Shown here: piece by piece, positions 1-5,884 of the stretch | How positions within the stretch are numbered: the stretch's first letter is position 1 | Layout: each line of letters starts with the position of its first letter | Assembly: GCA_910585665.1 (NCBI GenBank) | Contig: CAJUFI010000076.1 | Location: forward strand, 11,114-18,814 | DNA length: 7,701 nt | Direction: 5' to 3' | From: an uncultured Acetatifactor sp. | Lineage (GTDB): Bacteria; Bacillota; Clostridia; Lachnospirales; Lachnospiraceae | Notes under the pieces: model-generated | What the model was told of the DNA's origin: nothing | The model's database searches: none | The model's input: the letters and a program-made list of their open reading frames with translations, nothing else | Position numbers and translations under genes: made by a program

Positions 1-88
1 GCGTCCGTAAATCCTCTGGGGCGCCGGACAGAGCAGACGCTGTTATAGTTCCGCGTCTTCCCCGCCTTGTCTCAGGCGCGTCTGTCAT
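1..88 (-). CDS. Possible start of the next gene downstream of the ABC exporter (partial)
   Basis: An open frame starts at an ATG inside the last codons of the ABC exporter gene (ATG at 88-86; exporter stop at 74-72) and stays open for 29 codons to the window edge, beginning MTDAPETRRG. A 17-base overlap of this type is typical of translationally coupled partners, and the degraded pair at 2868-3201 shows a similar stop/start overlap. The inference is that this is the second half of a heterodimeric exporter. However, no convincing ribosome binding site precedes the ATG, the residues seen are arginine-rich and match no motif, and the real start may lie outside the window. Confidence 0.3.
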   Translation of the reverse strand, partial: MTDAPETRRGRRGTITASALSGAPEDLRT

Positions 89-1853
89 ACAGGCCTGCCT
101 GTAAAGAATACAGCTCCGCGTACAGCCCCTCTTCTTCCATCAGGCTTTCATGCGTCCCATACTCCACAATCTCCCCCTGGTCAAAAACGGCTATCTTATC
201 CGAGAACCTTGTGCCGGAGAGCCGATGGGAGATATAGATTGCTGTCTTCCCCCGGGCCATTTCCCGGAAGCTGTCATATATCTCATATTCCGCTTTGGGA
301 TCCAGCGCGGAAGTGGGCTCGTCCAAAATCAGGATCGGCGCGTCCTTGTAGACCGCCCTGGCGATGGCAAGCCTTTGCATCTCCCCGCCTGAAAATTCCA
401 CGCCGTTTTCGTCAAATATGCGGTACAAAGGCGTGTCCCACTTCTGCGAAGTCCCGTCCACCACATCTGTGAGATTGACATGCACCAATGCCTGTCTCAG
501 CTTTCCGTCCTCCCTCTCGTTCATAGCGCACACATTTTCTGCTATGGGCATGGCAAAGAGACTGAAATCCTGAAAGACCGCCGAGACCATTTTCCTGTAC
601 TGTGCCGGATCCAGCTGGGTGATATCCATTTCATTCAGATAAATCTTCCCGCCGGTGGGCTGATAAAGGCCGCACAGGAGCTTGACGAAAGTGGATTTCC
701 CCGCCCCGTTTTCCCCCGCCACCAGCAGCGTCTCTCCCGCATTCACGGTGATGTTGATGTCTTTCAAGGCATCTCTGTCGGAAAAAGGATAGCGGAAGCT
801 CACATTTTCAAACCGGATCCGGGCCTGTGAGACCGATGGCCCTGTACCGCCCGCAGCAGGCAGCTCCCGCTTCCAATCCGTAAATCCGAACAGTCCATCC
901 AGATAATCAATGTTGACATAAAACGCTGTCATTGCATATATGATATCGTCCAAAGAGCCCTTTAGCTGTCTCAGAGCATTTGCATAGAGGGAAAACTGGC
1001 CCAATGTGATGGAAGCCGCCAGCACCTGGAAGCCAAAATACAGATAGATTGCCGTCTCCAAAATCATTTCGGATGAATAGATCAGGATACCCGAGGGTCT
1101 GCGCCTTTTTCTCCGGACTTCCCGGCATCGGTAGAGCAGCTGCTCCACTTCGTCCATGCGGCCCTGGAAGCTGTCTTTCAGATGGAACATGCGGATTTCC
1201 TTGGCGTACTCAAAATCGGTGCTGACTTTCTGTAGATAGGAAGATTTTCTTCTGTATTCCGTCTCTTCTTTCGTATCAATGAAGTTCTGCCGGGCATTCA
1301 GATAGTCATTATAGACACTGATGAGCAGGGAAACCGCCAGAGGAATCAACACAAAGAACGACGCCGCGGAGAGAATCCACAATACGCCCGCCATCATCAT
1401 GATACTGGACAGAAGGCTCTTCAGACATTGTATCACCAGTTCCAGGCTCCCGTTGTCTATTGCCGCAAGGGCAAAGTTCTTCTTCTCTATAAAGTTTTTA
1501 CTTTGCAGGTCGGCATAATCGGCCTGCAGACAGACCTCGTCTACGTTCAGCCTGATTTTCGCTTCCAGACGCTTTCTGACATATTGGAGCCGGTTGTCCG
1601 TCAGGTTGGAAGCTACCGACAGCGCCAGCATGATTAAGATAATCGATAATACTACATTTAGATAGTCGGAAGGCGGAGCCTGTCTCGCCAGCAGGTCTAT
1701 GGAATAGCTCATCAGGAACATTCCCGGAAATACCCGGATTGCGCCCAGGACAATGCTGATAGCCGTCAGCAGATAATATTGCCTGTCATTTCTCCAGATA
1801 AACCGGATGCTCTTCCTGGAATAGGTAAGTAAAAGCCTGATTTTTTCCTTCAT
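72..1853 (-). CDS. ABC exporter half-transporter, fused permease and ATPase (593 aa)
   Basis: This is a type I ABC exporter half-transporter of the inner membrane, expected to work as a dimer that uses ATP to move a substrate outwards. The N-terminal ~330 residues hold the membrane domain, with hydrophobic stretches near residues 28-50, 68-82, 145-180 and 258-282. The ATPase domain follows with all key motifs: Walker A GENGAGKS (about 380-387), Q-loop FQDF (Q428), a signature reading FSGGE (487-491), Walker B LILDEP with its catalytic glutamate (508-513), D-loop ALD and H-loop SHR (H543). An in-frame ATG exists 10 codons upstream (1883), but AAAAGGAG at 1861-1868 sits 7 bases before the ATG at 1853, which decides the start. 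Length is normal for the family. There is no C39 peptidase domain, so leader cleavage is not implied. The substrate cannot be told. Its stop overlaps a further frame, suggesting a partner subunit outside the window. Confidence 0.93.
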   Translation of the reverse strand: MKEKIRLLLTYSRKSIRFIWRNDRQYYLLTAISIVLGAIRVFPGMFLMSYSIDLLARQAPPSDYLNVVLSIILIMLALSVASNLTDNRLQYVRKRLEAKIRLNVDEVCLQADYADLQSKNFIEKKNFALAAIDNGSLELVIQCLKSLLSSIMMMAGVLWILSAASFFVLIPLAVSLLISVYNDYLNARQNFIDTKEETEYRRKSSYLQKVSTDFEYAKEIRMFHLKDSFQGRMDEVEQLLYRCREVRRKRRRPSGILIYSSEMILETAIYLYFGFQVLAASITLGQFSLYANALRQLKGSLDDIIYAMTAFYVNIDYLDGLFGFTDWKRELPAAGGTGPSVSQARIRFENVSFRYPFSDRDALKDINITVNAGETLLVAGENGAGKSTFVKLLCGLYQPTGGKIYLNEMDITQLDPAQYRKMVSAVFQDFSLFAMPIAENVCAMNEREDGKLRQALVHVNLTDVVDGTSQKWDTPLYRIFDENGVEFSGGEMQRLAIARAVYKDAPILILDEPTSALDPKAEYEIYDSFREMARGKTAIYISHRLSGTRFSDKIAVFDQGEIVEYGTHESLMEEEGLYAELYSLQAGLYDRRA

Positions 1854-1860
1854 GATCGCG

Positions 1861-1868
1861 CTCCTTTT
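1861..1868 (-). promoter_or_regulatory. Ribosome binding site that sets the ABC exporter start
   Basis: AAAAGGAG on the minus strand, 7 bases ahead of the ATG at 1853. It lies inside the longer open frame that begins at 1883, so the longer start would place this site within coding sequence. The shorter protein is therefore preferred. Confidence 0.75.
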
Positions 1869-1972
1869 TATCATGATTTCCATCAGATTTCTTGCTTCTA
1901 CTTATATAGTCTTTGGGAAGTCGGATTTGTTAGGTGGGTGATGGGGAAACATTCTGGAAACTTTTTGAAAAG

Positions 1973-2000
1973 ATAATGATTCATCTTTTCCCATTGTCAA
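1973..2000 (-). promoter_or_regulatory. Candidate sigma-A promoter for the ABC exporter at 72-1853
   Basis: A perfect -35 TTGACA (2000-1995), a 16-base spacer and a -10 of CATTAT (1978-1973, 4 of 6 consensus) lie on the minus strand. Transcription would start near 1966, giving a leader of about 110 bases before the ATG at 1853. The -10 is only fair and the spacer is one base short, so this is a candidate. A direct repeat GTTTCC-5 bases-GTTTCC lies just past the predicted start (1961-1945). Confidence 0.4.
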
Positions 2001-2200
2001 GGACAGCTGCATAGTTGTGCAATATCTCAGACTACTATAAAAGCAGTATGCCCGAAAAGCTTTTTTAAATGGGAAACCAGAAGACAATAAAGCTGCTACA
2101 GGATGAGGAATGAAACAACACAAATGAATCAAAAAGGCAAAGAAATAATCAATACAACCCTATTCCGCAAGCTGTAGGCACCATTTCAGCTTCTATATAT

Positions 2201-2458
2201 TCACTCATCATATACAGCCATATCCTCCAATTCCGCTTTGTCATTGTAAATAGGTGTTATCGGTTTCGGCTGCATAAACCAGCTGTCATATTCCTGATTT
2301 TGTACATCCCCACAAAACACAAGCTTTCCTGTCTTACTCTCCGTATCATCAAATAGCAAAATCATATATTTATTATATATCTCACTAAGCTGTTCCGCTT
2401 TTGCCATCATTCCGATATATAAATCTTTGAAGGTATATTTCTTTTCCGGTATAGACAT
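2201..2458 (-). CDS. Small acidic protein of unknown function (85 aa)
   Basis: I do not recognise this protein. It begins MSIPEKKYTFKDLYIGMMAK, is rich in acidic residues towards the C-terminus (ends AVYDE), and has no signal peptide or membrane segment, so it is probably a small cytoplasmic protein. AAGGAG (2473-2468) sits 9 bases before the ATG, and an in-frame TAA two codons upstream of it fixes the start. The aromatic- and charge-balanced composition looks like a real folded protein. A short ORF overlaps its 5' end, and promoter P1 lies about 190 bases upstream. P1 resembles the promoter of the ABC exporter pair at 3222-6902, so a role tied to the exporters (accessory, immunity or regulatory) is possible, but this is inference from context only. 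Confidence 0.75.
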   Translation of the reverse strand: MSIPEKKYTFKDLYIGMMAKAEQLSEIYNKYMILLFDDTESKTGKLVFCGDVQNQEYDSWFMQPKPITPIYNDKAELEDMAVYDE

Positions 2459-2526
2459 GCCTTACTGCTCCTTCCCTCCATATATTCAATTGTGATGTCA
2501 CTGTCTGAGCCCCAGCTTCCATCCAT
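2407..2526 (-). CDS. Short overlapping ORF ahead of the 85-aa gene (39 aa)
   Basis: A 39-codon frame begins at an ATG preceded by a good AGGAG (2539-2535) with 8-base spacing, and runs 52 bases into the 85-aa gene in another frame. The product opens MDGSWGSDSDITIEYMEGR; the rest is the shadow of the 85-aa gene and becomes lysine/arginine-rich. An in-frame ATG at 2568 would lengthen it by 14 residues but has a weak ribosome site. It may be a leader peptide that couples translation into the 85-aa gene, or the remnant of a longer gene. The ribosome site and the acidic N-terminus are what support it; no family is recognised. Confidence 0.4.
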   Translation of the reverse strand: MDGSWGSDSDITIEYMEGRSSKACLYRKRNIPSKIYISE

Positions 2527-2649
2527 CTGAAAATCTCCTGCTTTGTTAATAAATATGGGTAAAAGCATAGATTTTCCGGATTTGTAACAAATGAGAATAT
2601 AAGAATGATTCTGTCAACTATCGCCTAGAAAGTGTTGTGCTTTGACATG

Positions 2650-2677
2650 ATTGTACCATATCCGGCAGATTTGTCAA
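2650..2677 (-). promoter_or_regulatory. Promoter P1 for the small ORF and 85-aa gene
   Basis: TTGACA (2677-2672), a 16-base spacer and TACAAT (2655-2650) lie on the minus strand, with TG one base ahead of the -10 (extended -10, TGGTACAAT). Transcription should start near 2643, with a leader of about 117 bases to the ORF at 2526. The spacer contains CCGGATATG, and -35, spacer and -10 all match promoter P2 at 6955-6982, pointing to a shared regulator or a duplicated control region. A TGTCAA just past the -10 (2647-2642) mirrors the -35. Confidence 0.8.
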
Positions 2678-2700
2678 CCAGACTTTTGAAATCATCGCAA

Positions 2701-2737
2701 AATCAACATAAAACCGTCCGCCCCAGCCGGAGCAGAC
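2701..2737 (-). terminator. Rho-independent terminator of the ABC exporter operon
   Basis: On the minus strand GTCTGCTCC, a GGCT loop and GGGGCGGAC form a 9-bp GC-rich stem (two G-T pairs) at 2737-2716, followed by GGTTTTATGTTGATTTT. The T-run is interrupted but the stem is strong. It lies downstream of the degraded exporter tails and the element copy at 2760-2859, and upstream of promoter P1, so it cleanly separates the exporter operon from the 85-aa unit. Confidence 0.75.
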
Positions 2738-2759
2738 TCCACATGCTCAGATATACTTA

Positions 2760-2859
2760 GGAATTGTCGGAAAATAACTGATGCAACTTGTTTAGGAGAA
2801 AGCCCAGAAATACAACGAAAACGGCTATAAACTCGCATCAGTTATTTGTAGACAATTCC
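2760..2859. mobile_element. Miniature inverted-repeat element (MITE), copy 1
   Basis: A 100-bp element identical base for base to the copy at 5785-5884. Its ends are 25-bp inverted repeats (2760-2784 and 2835-2859) that match at 22 positions, starting GGAATTGTC and ending in GATGC on the inner side. TTA flanks it on both sides (2757-2759 and 2860-2862), consistent with a 3-bp target duplication. It encodes no transposase and must have been moved by one elsewhere. The 3-bp T-N-A duplication recalls some IS5-family groups, but the parent element is not identified here. This copy sits between the stop of a degraded exporter tail and the operon terminator, where it does no coding damage. Confidence 0.88.
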
Positions 2860-2867
2860 TTACTGAC

Positions 2868-2995
2868 CTACAGGCGGAACAGGTGCGCGTACACTCCATC
2901 TTTCTTCAGAAGCTCCTGATGGAAGCCCCGCTCTATGATATGGCCATCGCCAATAATCAGAATCTTGTCGCTCAGGCATCCCTGTCAATACTCAT
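2868..2995 (-). pseudogene. Internally deleted ABC exporter gene (start and C-terminal tail only)
   Basis: On the minus strand CTGAGCGACAAGATTCTG onwards reads LSDKILIIGDGHIIERGFHQ, then ELLKKDGVYAHLFRL and a TAG at 2870-2868. This is the last ~35 residues of an ABC exporter ATPase domain (after the H-loop). It abuts the stop of the neighbouring tail at 2985. An ATG at 2995-2993 overlapping that stop reads MSIDRDA and then meets TGA. The likeliest history is a coupled second half-transporter that started here and lost roughly its whole body by an internal deletion, leaving a few N-terminal codons joined out of frame to the tail. It cannot make a working ATPase. Confidence 0.75.
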
Positions 2996-3201
2996 ATTTT
3001 TCAGCCTGTGTCCTGTAGAACCCTGCGTATTGTCCCTGTAATTCCATAAGCTGCCGGTACGGCCCATGCTCCTCGATTTCGCCCGGTTCCATGAAGTACA
3101 CTTGACCCACATATCGAATCGTCGCCAGACGATGGGAAATCATCACGATGGTCTTGTCAGGGAAAACCTCAAAAATCATCCTCGCTGATTGGATCCAGCG
3201 C
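2985..3201 (-). pseudogene. Truncated, frameshifted ABC exporter C-terminus
   Basis: The fragment begins at the D-loop (ALDPISE, 3201-3181) in one frame and continues after a frameshift as MIFEVFPDKTIVMISHRLAT, carrying the H-loop SHR, then a C-terminal tail ending QAEKYEY with TGA at 2987-2985. Walker A, Q-loop, signature and Walker B are all missing, as is the membrane domain. The piece starts 20 bases after the stop of exporter B, so a deletion joined it to that gene. A 72-codon frame is still open from an ATG at 3203, but it lacks a ribosome site. Expression as a useful protein is unlikely. Confidence 0.85.
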
Positions 3202-3221
3202 ACCTCTACCCCCCTTCTGTC

Positions 3222-5021
3222 TTAATTCGTATACCATTTCGCTTGTTCGTTCCACAGTCGTGCGTATTCGCCACCCGCCTGCAGTAATTCAGTGTGCGTG
3301 CCAACTTCGGCCACTTCTCCGGCCCGTAAGACGATTATCCTGTCGGTGTACTTACAGATGCCTACTCTATGGGAGAAGATTACAGATGTCTTCCCGATTG
3401 TCATGCCGACCATATTGCTCAGGATTTCGTTTTCCACCAGCGGGTCAAGGGCAGATGTGGGTTCATCCAGGATAATACATGGGGCATCCTTATACAGGCC
3501 GCGGGCAATCACAATTTTCTGCCATTCACCTCCCGAAAGCTCTACCCCGTCAAATTCCCGCCCCAGCTGCGTGTCCAGACCCACACGCTCCACTATATCT
3601 GACGCTCCCGCGCGTTTTGAAGCGTCTATGAGACGCAAATCATCCGCCATGTCATCGGGCGAGCCAAGACCGATATTTTCCCGCAAAGAAAGCTGATAAC
3701 GGACAAAATCCTGCTGAATGACCGAAAAGATACTGTATCTTTTTTCACGGGATAAGGCAGCGCAGTCAATACCGTTAATTAAAATCTGTCCTGATTCAGG
3801 GCCGAAAGCGCCGTTAATCAATTTCGACAGCGTCGTTTTGCCCGAACCGTTTTCTCCGACAATCACGACCCGCTCACCGGATTTGATTGTAAAGCTGATA
3901 TTCCGCAGCACCTGGGGCATGTTGGCTGAATATGCGAAACAGAGGTTTCTGACTTCAATATCCGCATGCTCCGGTATGTCAATATGAGCGTGAGAACTAT
4001 CGGCAGTCTCCGTCTCCATGCTGTCAATAAAATCGTAATAATCCCCCGCATAGTCGGCTTTTTTATTCTGGTCGGTTATCATGCCCGCGATATCCGCCGT
4101 TGAAGCCTGCAATGTCCCGAAAGCCGCGATACAGGCGCTGAACTGGCCGATGGAGATGCTTCCGTTGCCGACAAAATATACGGCAAGCGCTACGCTGGCA
4201 GCAAATCCGAGAAACTTTATCACGTCGCAGAACAGGAATACGTCGGCGGCTTTCATGTCCATCCTGAAATCCTGGTCAAGGCATTCATCCCGCGCCTCTG
4301 TCCATATCTTCTTGAAATAAGCTTCGCTGCCCAAAACCCGGAGCTCCTTCACCGTATTTACCCCGGTGAGGACGCCCCACAGGTAGTCGCGCCTTCTGGC
4401 AAGCGGCGTCTGGCGGCGTTTCATGTTGTATAAAGCTTTATTGTAGACCCATTTTGAAACAAACGATGGGATGATGCTTATGACGGCTATGGGAATAAAT
4501 GCCACATGAAACGACGCGATAACCGAAATGACCCCGATGAACCTGAAAATAACAGGGAAAAAATCGGTAAAGCCGTAAAAGTAATTCAATAGCCCGTTTC
4601 CGCTCACACAGGAACCGGCCCGTGAGATTTTATTGTAAAATTCAGAGTCCTCAAAATCTATAAGCGGCGCGGAAGCTATCTTTTCAAGCAGCCTGTCCTT
4701 GAAAGCATGGTTCTTGTCAAATATCTTGATATTGTTTATAAAAAGCTGCAGCAGCTCCAGGACAAAAGGAACCGCCAGGAAAGCGATAAAGACAGCGCAG
4801 ATTCCAAGCAGTTCGGATGCGGCAGCCGTCCCCTCGAAAAAACGGCAGGCTATGTCAAAGAACGCAGCGGATATGTATACCTGGACAAAGGCTGCCGCGG
4901 CGGACAGAATCTTGATAAGCAATATCCCCGATACCTCAAACGGCATGATCGTAAACAGATCCTTTGTTATGCGCCCCAGATAACGAAAATTGGAGCTGCT
5001 CTTGTTTTCATATGTACTCAT
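3222..5021 (-). CDS. ABC exporter half-transporter B, fused permease and ATPase (599 aa)
   Basis: A complete type I ABC exporter half-transporter of the inner membrane. The membrane domain spans about residues 20-315, with hydrophobic stretches near 33-57, 72-95, 157-190 and 265-290. The ATPase domain carries Walker A GENGSGKT (389-396), Q-loop QQDF (Q437), signature LSGGE (495-499), Walker B IILDEP with catalytic glutamate (516-521), D-loop ALD and H-loop SHR (H551). An upstream ATG at 5048 is open, but GGAGG (5033-5029) lies 7 bases before the ATG at 5021. That ATG overlaps the stop of the upstream gene by four bases (ATGA), the classic sign of translational coupling to a partner subunit. 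It is therefore most likely one half of a heterodimer with half-transporter A. No peptidase domain is present; the substrate is unknown. Confidence 0.94.
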   Translation of the reverse strand: MSTYENKSSSNFRYLGRITKDLFTIMPFEVSGILLIKILSAAAAFVQVYISAAFFDIACRFFEGTAAASELLGICAVFIAFLAVPFVLELLQLFINNIKIFDKNHAFKDRLLEKIASAPLIDFEDSEFYNKISRAGSCVSGNGLLNYFYGFTDFFPVIFRFIGVISVIASFHVAFIPIAVISIIPSFVSKWVYNKALYNMKRRQTPLARRRDYLWGVLTGVNTVKELRVLGSEAYFKKIWTEARDECLDQDFRMDMKAADVFLFCDVIKFLGFAASVALAVYFVGNGSISIGQFSACIAAFGTLQASTADIAGMITDQNKKADYAGDYYDFIDSMETETADSSHAHIDIPEHADIEVRNLCFAYSANMPQVLRNISFTIKSGERVVIVGENGSGKTTLSKLINGAFGPESGQILINGIDCAALSREKRYSIFSVIQQDFVRYQLSLRENIGLGSPDDMADDLRLIDASKRAGASDIVERVGLDTQLGREFDGVELSGGEWQKIVIARGLYKDAPCIILDEPTSALDPLVENEILSNMVGMTIGKTSVIFSHRVGICKYTDRIIVLRAGEVAEVGTHTELLQAGGEYARLWNEQAKWYTN

Positions 5022-5863
5022 TCCGTCACCTCCGAATCTACATACCATGAACGCTGCTCGTCAAACATTCTCGCATACAGCCCGTTGCGCTCCATAAGCT
5101 CGCCATGACTGCCGATTTCCGCAGTCACACCTCCGTCGATCACTATGATCTTATCGGCGAGTTTAGCGGAAGCAAGCCGATGGGATACGATGATTGAGCC
5201 GTGTTCGCGCATGACGGAAGAAAACGACTCATACATCCTGCTTTCGGCGACGGGGTCAAGGGAAGCCGTGGGCTCGTCCAGGATTATGAAAGCAGCGTCT
5301 GAAATCAGGGCGCGGGCAATAGCCACTCTTTGCCATTGTCCTTTCGATATATCGATGCTGTCCTCGGTGAGCCGGCCGAGACTTTTTTCAAGGCCAAGTC
5401 CTGCAACCTCTTCTGCTCCCGCCATATCCATGACGGATAGAATCTTCTGGTCGTCGTCCATCGCTCCGAGATTTCCGATTGCCACGTTTTCGCGCAATGT
5501 CAGTTCATAGGAACAGAAATCCTGGAACACCACCGCACAGAAACGGTTCCTATCGGCGTCCGAAAATTCCCTTAAGTCCTTACCTCCCACAAGGATCCTG
5601 CCTGAATCGGGTTTATACAACCCGCATAACAGCTTTATGATGGTCGATTTTCCCGCGCCGTTTACCCCCACCAAAGCGGAGTGTTCACCCTCCTTTATCT
5701 CAAAGCTTACGCCACTCAGAATCTCCCTGTCTGTTCCCGGATATGTAAAGTGCACGTCATCAAAGACTATGCTGTATTCATTTAGGAATTGTCGGAAAAT
5801 AACTGATGCAACTTGTTTAGGAGAAAGCCCAGAAATACAACGAAAACGGCTATAAACTCGCAT
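5018..5863 (-). CDS. ATPase part of split ABC half-transporter A (281 aa, hybrid N-terminus)
   Basis: The last 254 residues are the complete ATPase domain of half-transporter A: Walker A GVNGAGKS (66-73), Q-loop FQDF (Q114), signature ISKGQ (172-176), Walker B FIILDEP with catalytic glutamate (192-198), D-loop SLD and H-loop SHR (H228). The first 27 residues come entirely from the inserted 100-bp element, read in a frame that happens to be open and to supply an ATG. That ATG overlaps the stop of the membrane-domain frame by 14 bases, so re-initiation could make a free ATPase subunit; no ribosome site is seen at a proper distance. The signature LSGGQ is altered (G to K at its third position). 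If the element and one TTA are removed, the gene reads through in frame as a 593-residue exporter, so this may equally be called the 3' part of a disrupted gene. Its stop overlaps the start of B. Confidence 0.7.
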   Translation of the reverse strand: MRVYSRFRCISGLSPKQVASVIFRQFLNEYSIVFDDVHFTYPGTDREILSGVSFEIKEGEHSALVGVNGAGKSTIIKLLCGLYKPDSGRILVGGKDLREFSDADRNRFCAVVFQDFCSYELTLRENVAIGNLGAMDDDQKILSVMDMAGAEEVAGLGLEKSLGRLTEDSIDISKGQWQRVAIARALISDAAFIILDEPTASLDPVAESRMYESFSSVMREHGSIIVSHRLASAKLADKIIVIDGGVTAEIGSHGELMERNGLYARMFDEQRSWYVDSEVTE

Positions 5864-5884
5864 CAGTTATTTGTAGACAATTCC
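5785..5884. mobile_element. Miniature inverted-repeat element (MITE), copy 2, inside ABC half-transporter A
   Basis: Identical to the copy at 2760-2859 and in the same orientation, with 25-bp imperfect inverted repeats at 5785-5809 and 5860-5884. TTA at 5782-5784 and 5885-5887 is the 3-bp target duplication. Deleting the element with one TTA restores codons reading MDVNEYS across the junction, which shows both the exact ends and that this is a true insertion. Insertion plus duplication adds 103 bases, so the original frame is shifted past the element; before that, the frame coming from the membrane domain meets a TAG (5852-5850) inside it. Confidence 0.92.

Larger units (their letters stand above)
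1854..2200. other. Gene-free AT-rich gap between the 85-aa gene and the ABC exporter
   Basis: About 350 bases with no supported gene. A 76-codon minus-strand frame (2132 to 1902) has no ribosome binding site and a composition that does not look like protein. The gap holds the ribosome binding site of the downstream exporter, a candidate promoter (1973-2000), a direct repeat of GTTTCC spaced 11 bases apart (1945-1961), and a weak 6-bp hairpin (AAGCTG/CAGCTT, 2168-2191) just past the 85-aa gene that lacks a T-run. I see no clear terminator, so read-through from the 85-aa gene into the exporter remains possible. Confidence 0.5.

Noticed and set aside
3..29. GTCCG...CGGAC inverted repeat at the left edge as a terminator
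   Set aside because: Only 5 bp with a 17-base loop and no T-run; it also lies in a possible coding frame.
2040..2067. AAAAGC...GCTTTT hairpin followed by T-rich sequence
   Set aside because: Stem is short and AT-rich with a long loop; too weak to call a terminator on either strand.
1902..2132. 76-codon minus-strand frame in the gap before the exporter at 72-1853
   Set aside because: No ribosome binding site, odd composition (many C, F, H and P), and it covers the candidate promoter of the exporter.
2760..2859. Pair of 100-bp repeats as CRISPR or a riboswitch
   Set aside because: Only two copies 3 kb apart, with terminal inverted repeats and flanking duplications; one interrupts a gene, which fits a mobile element instead.
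3292..3696. 134-codon plus-strand frame opposite the ATPase domain of exporter B
   Set aside because: Antisense shadow; serine- and proline-rich product typical of a reversed ATPase domain.
4707..5108. 133-codon plus-strand frame opposite exporter B
   Set aside because: Antisense shadow of a clear ABC exporter; no ribosome site or family motif.
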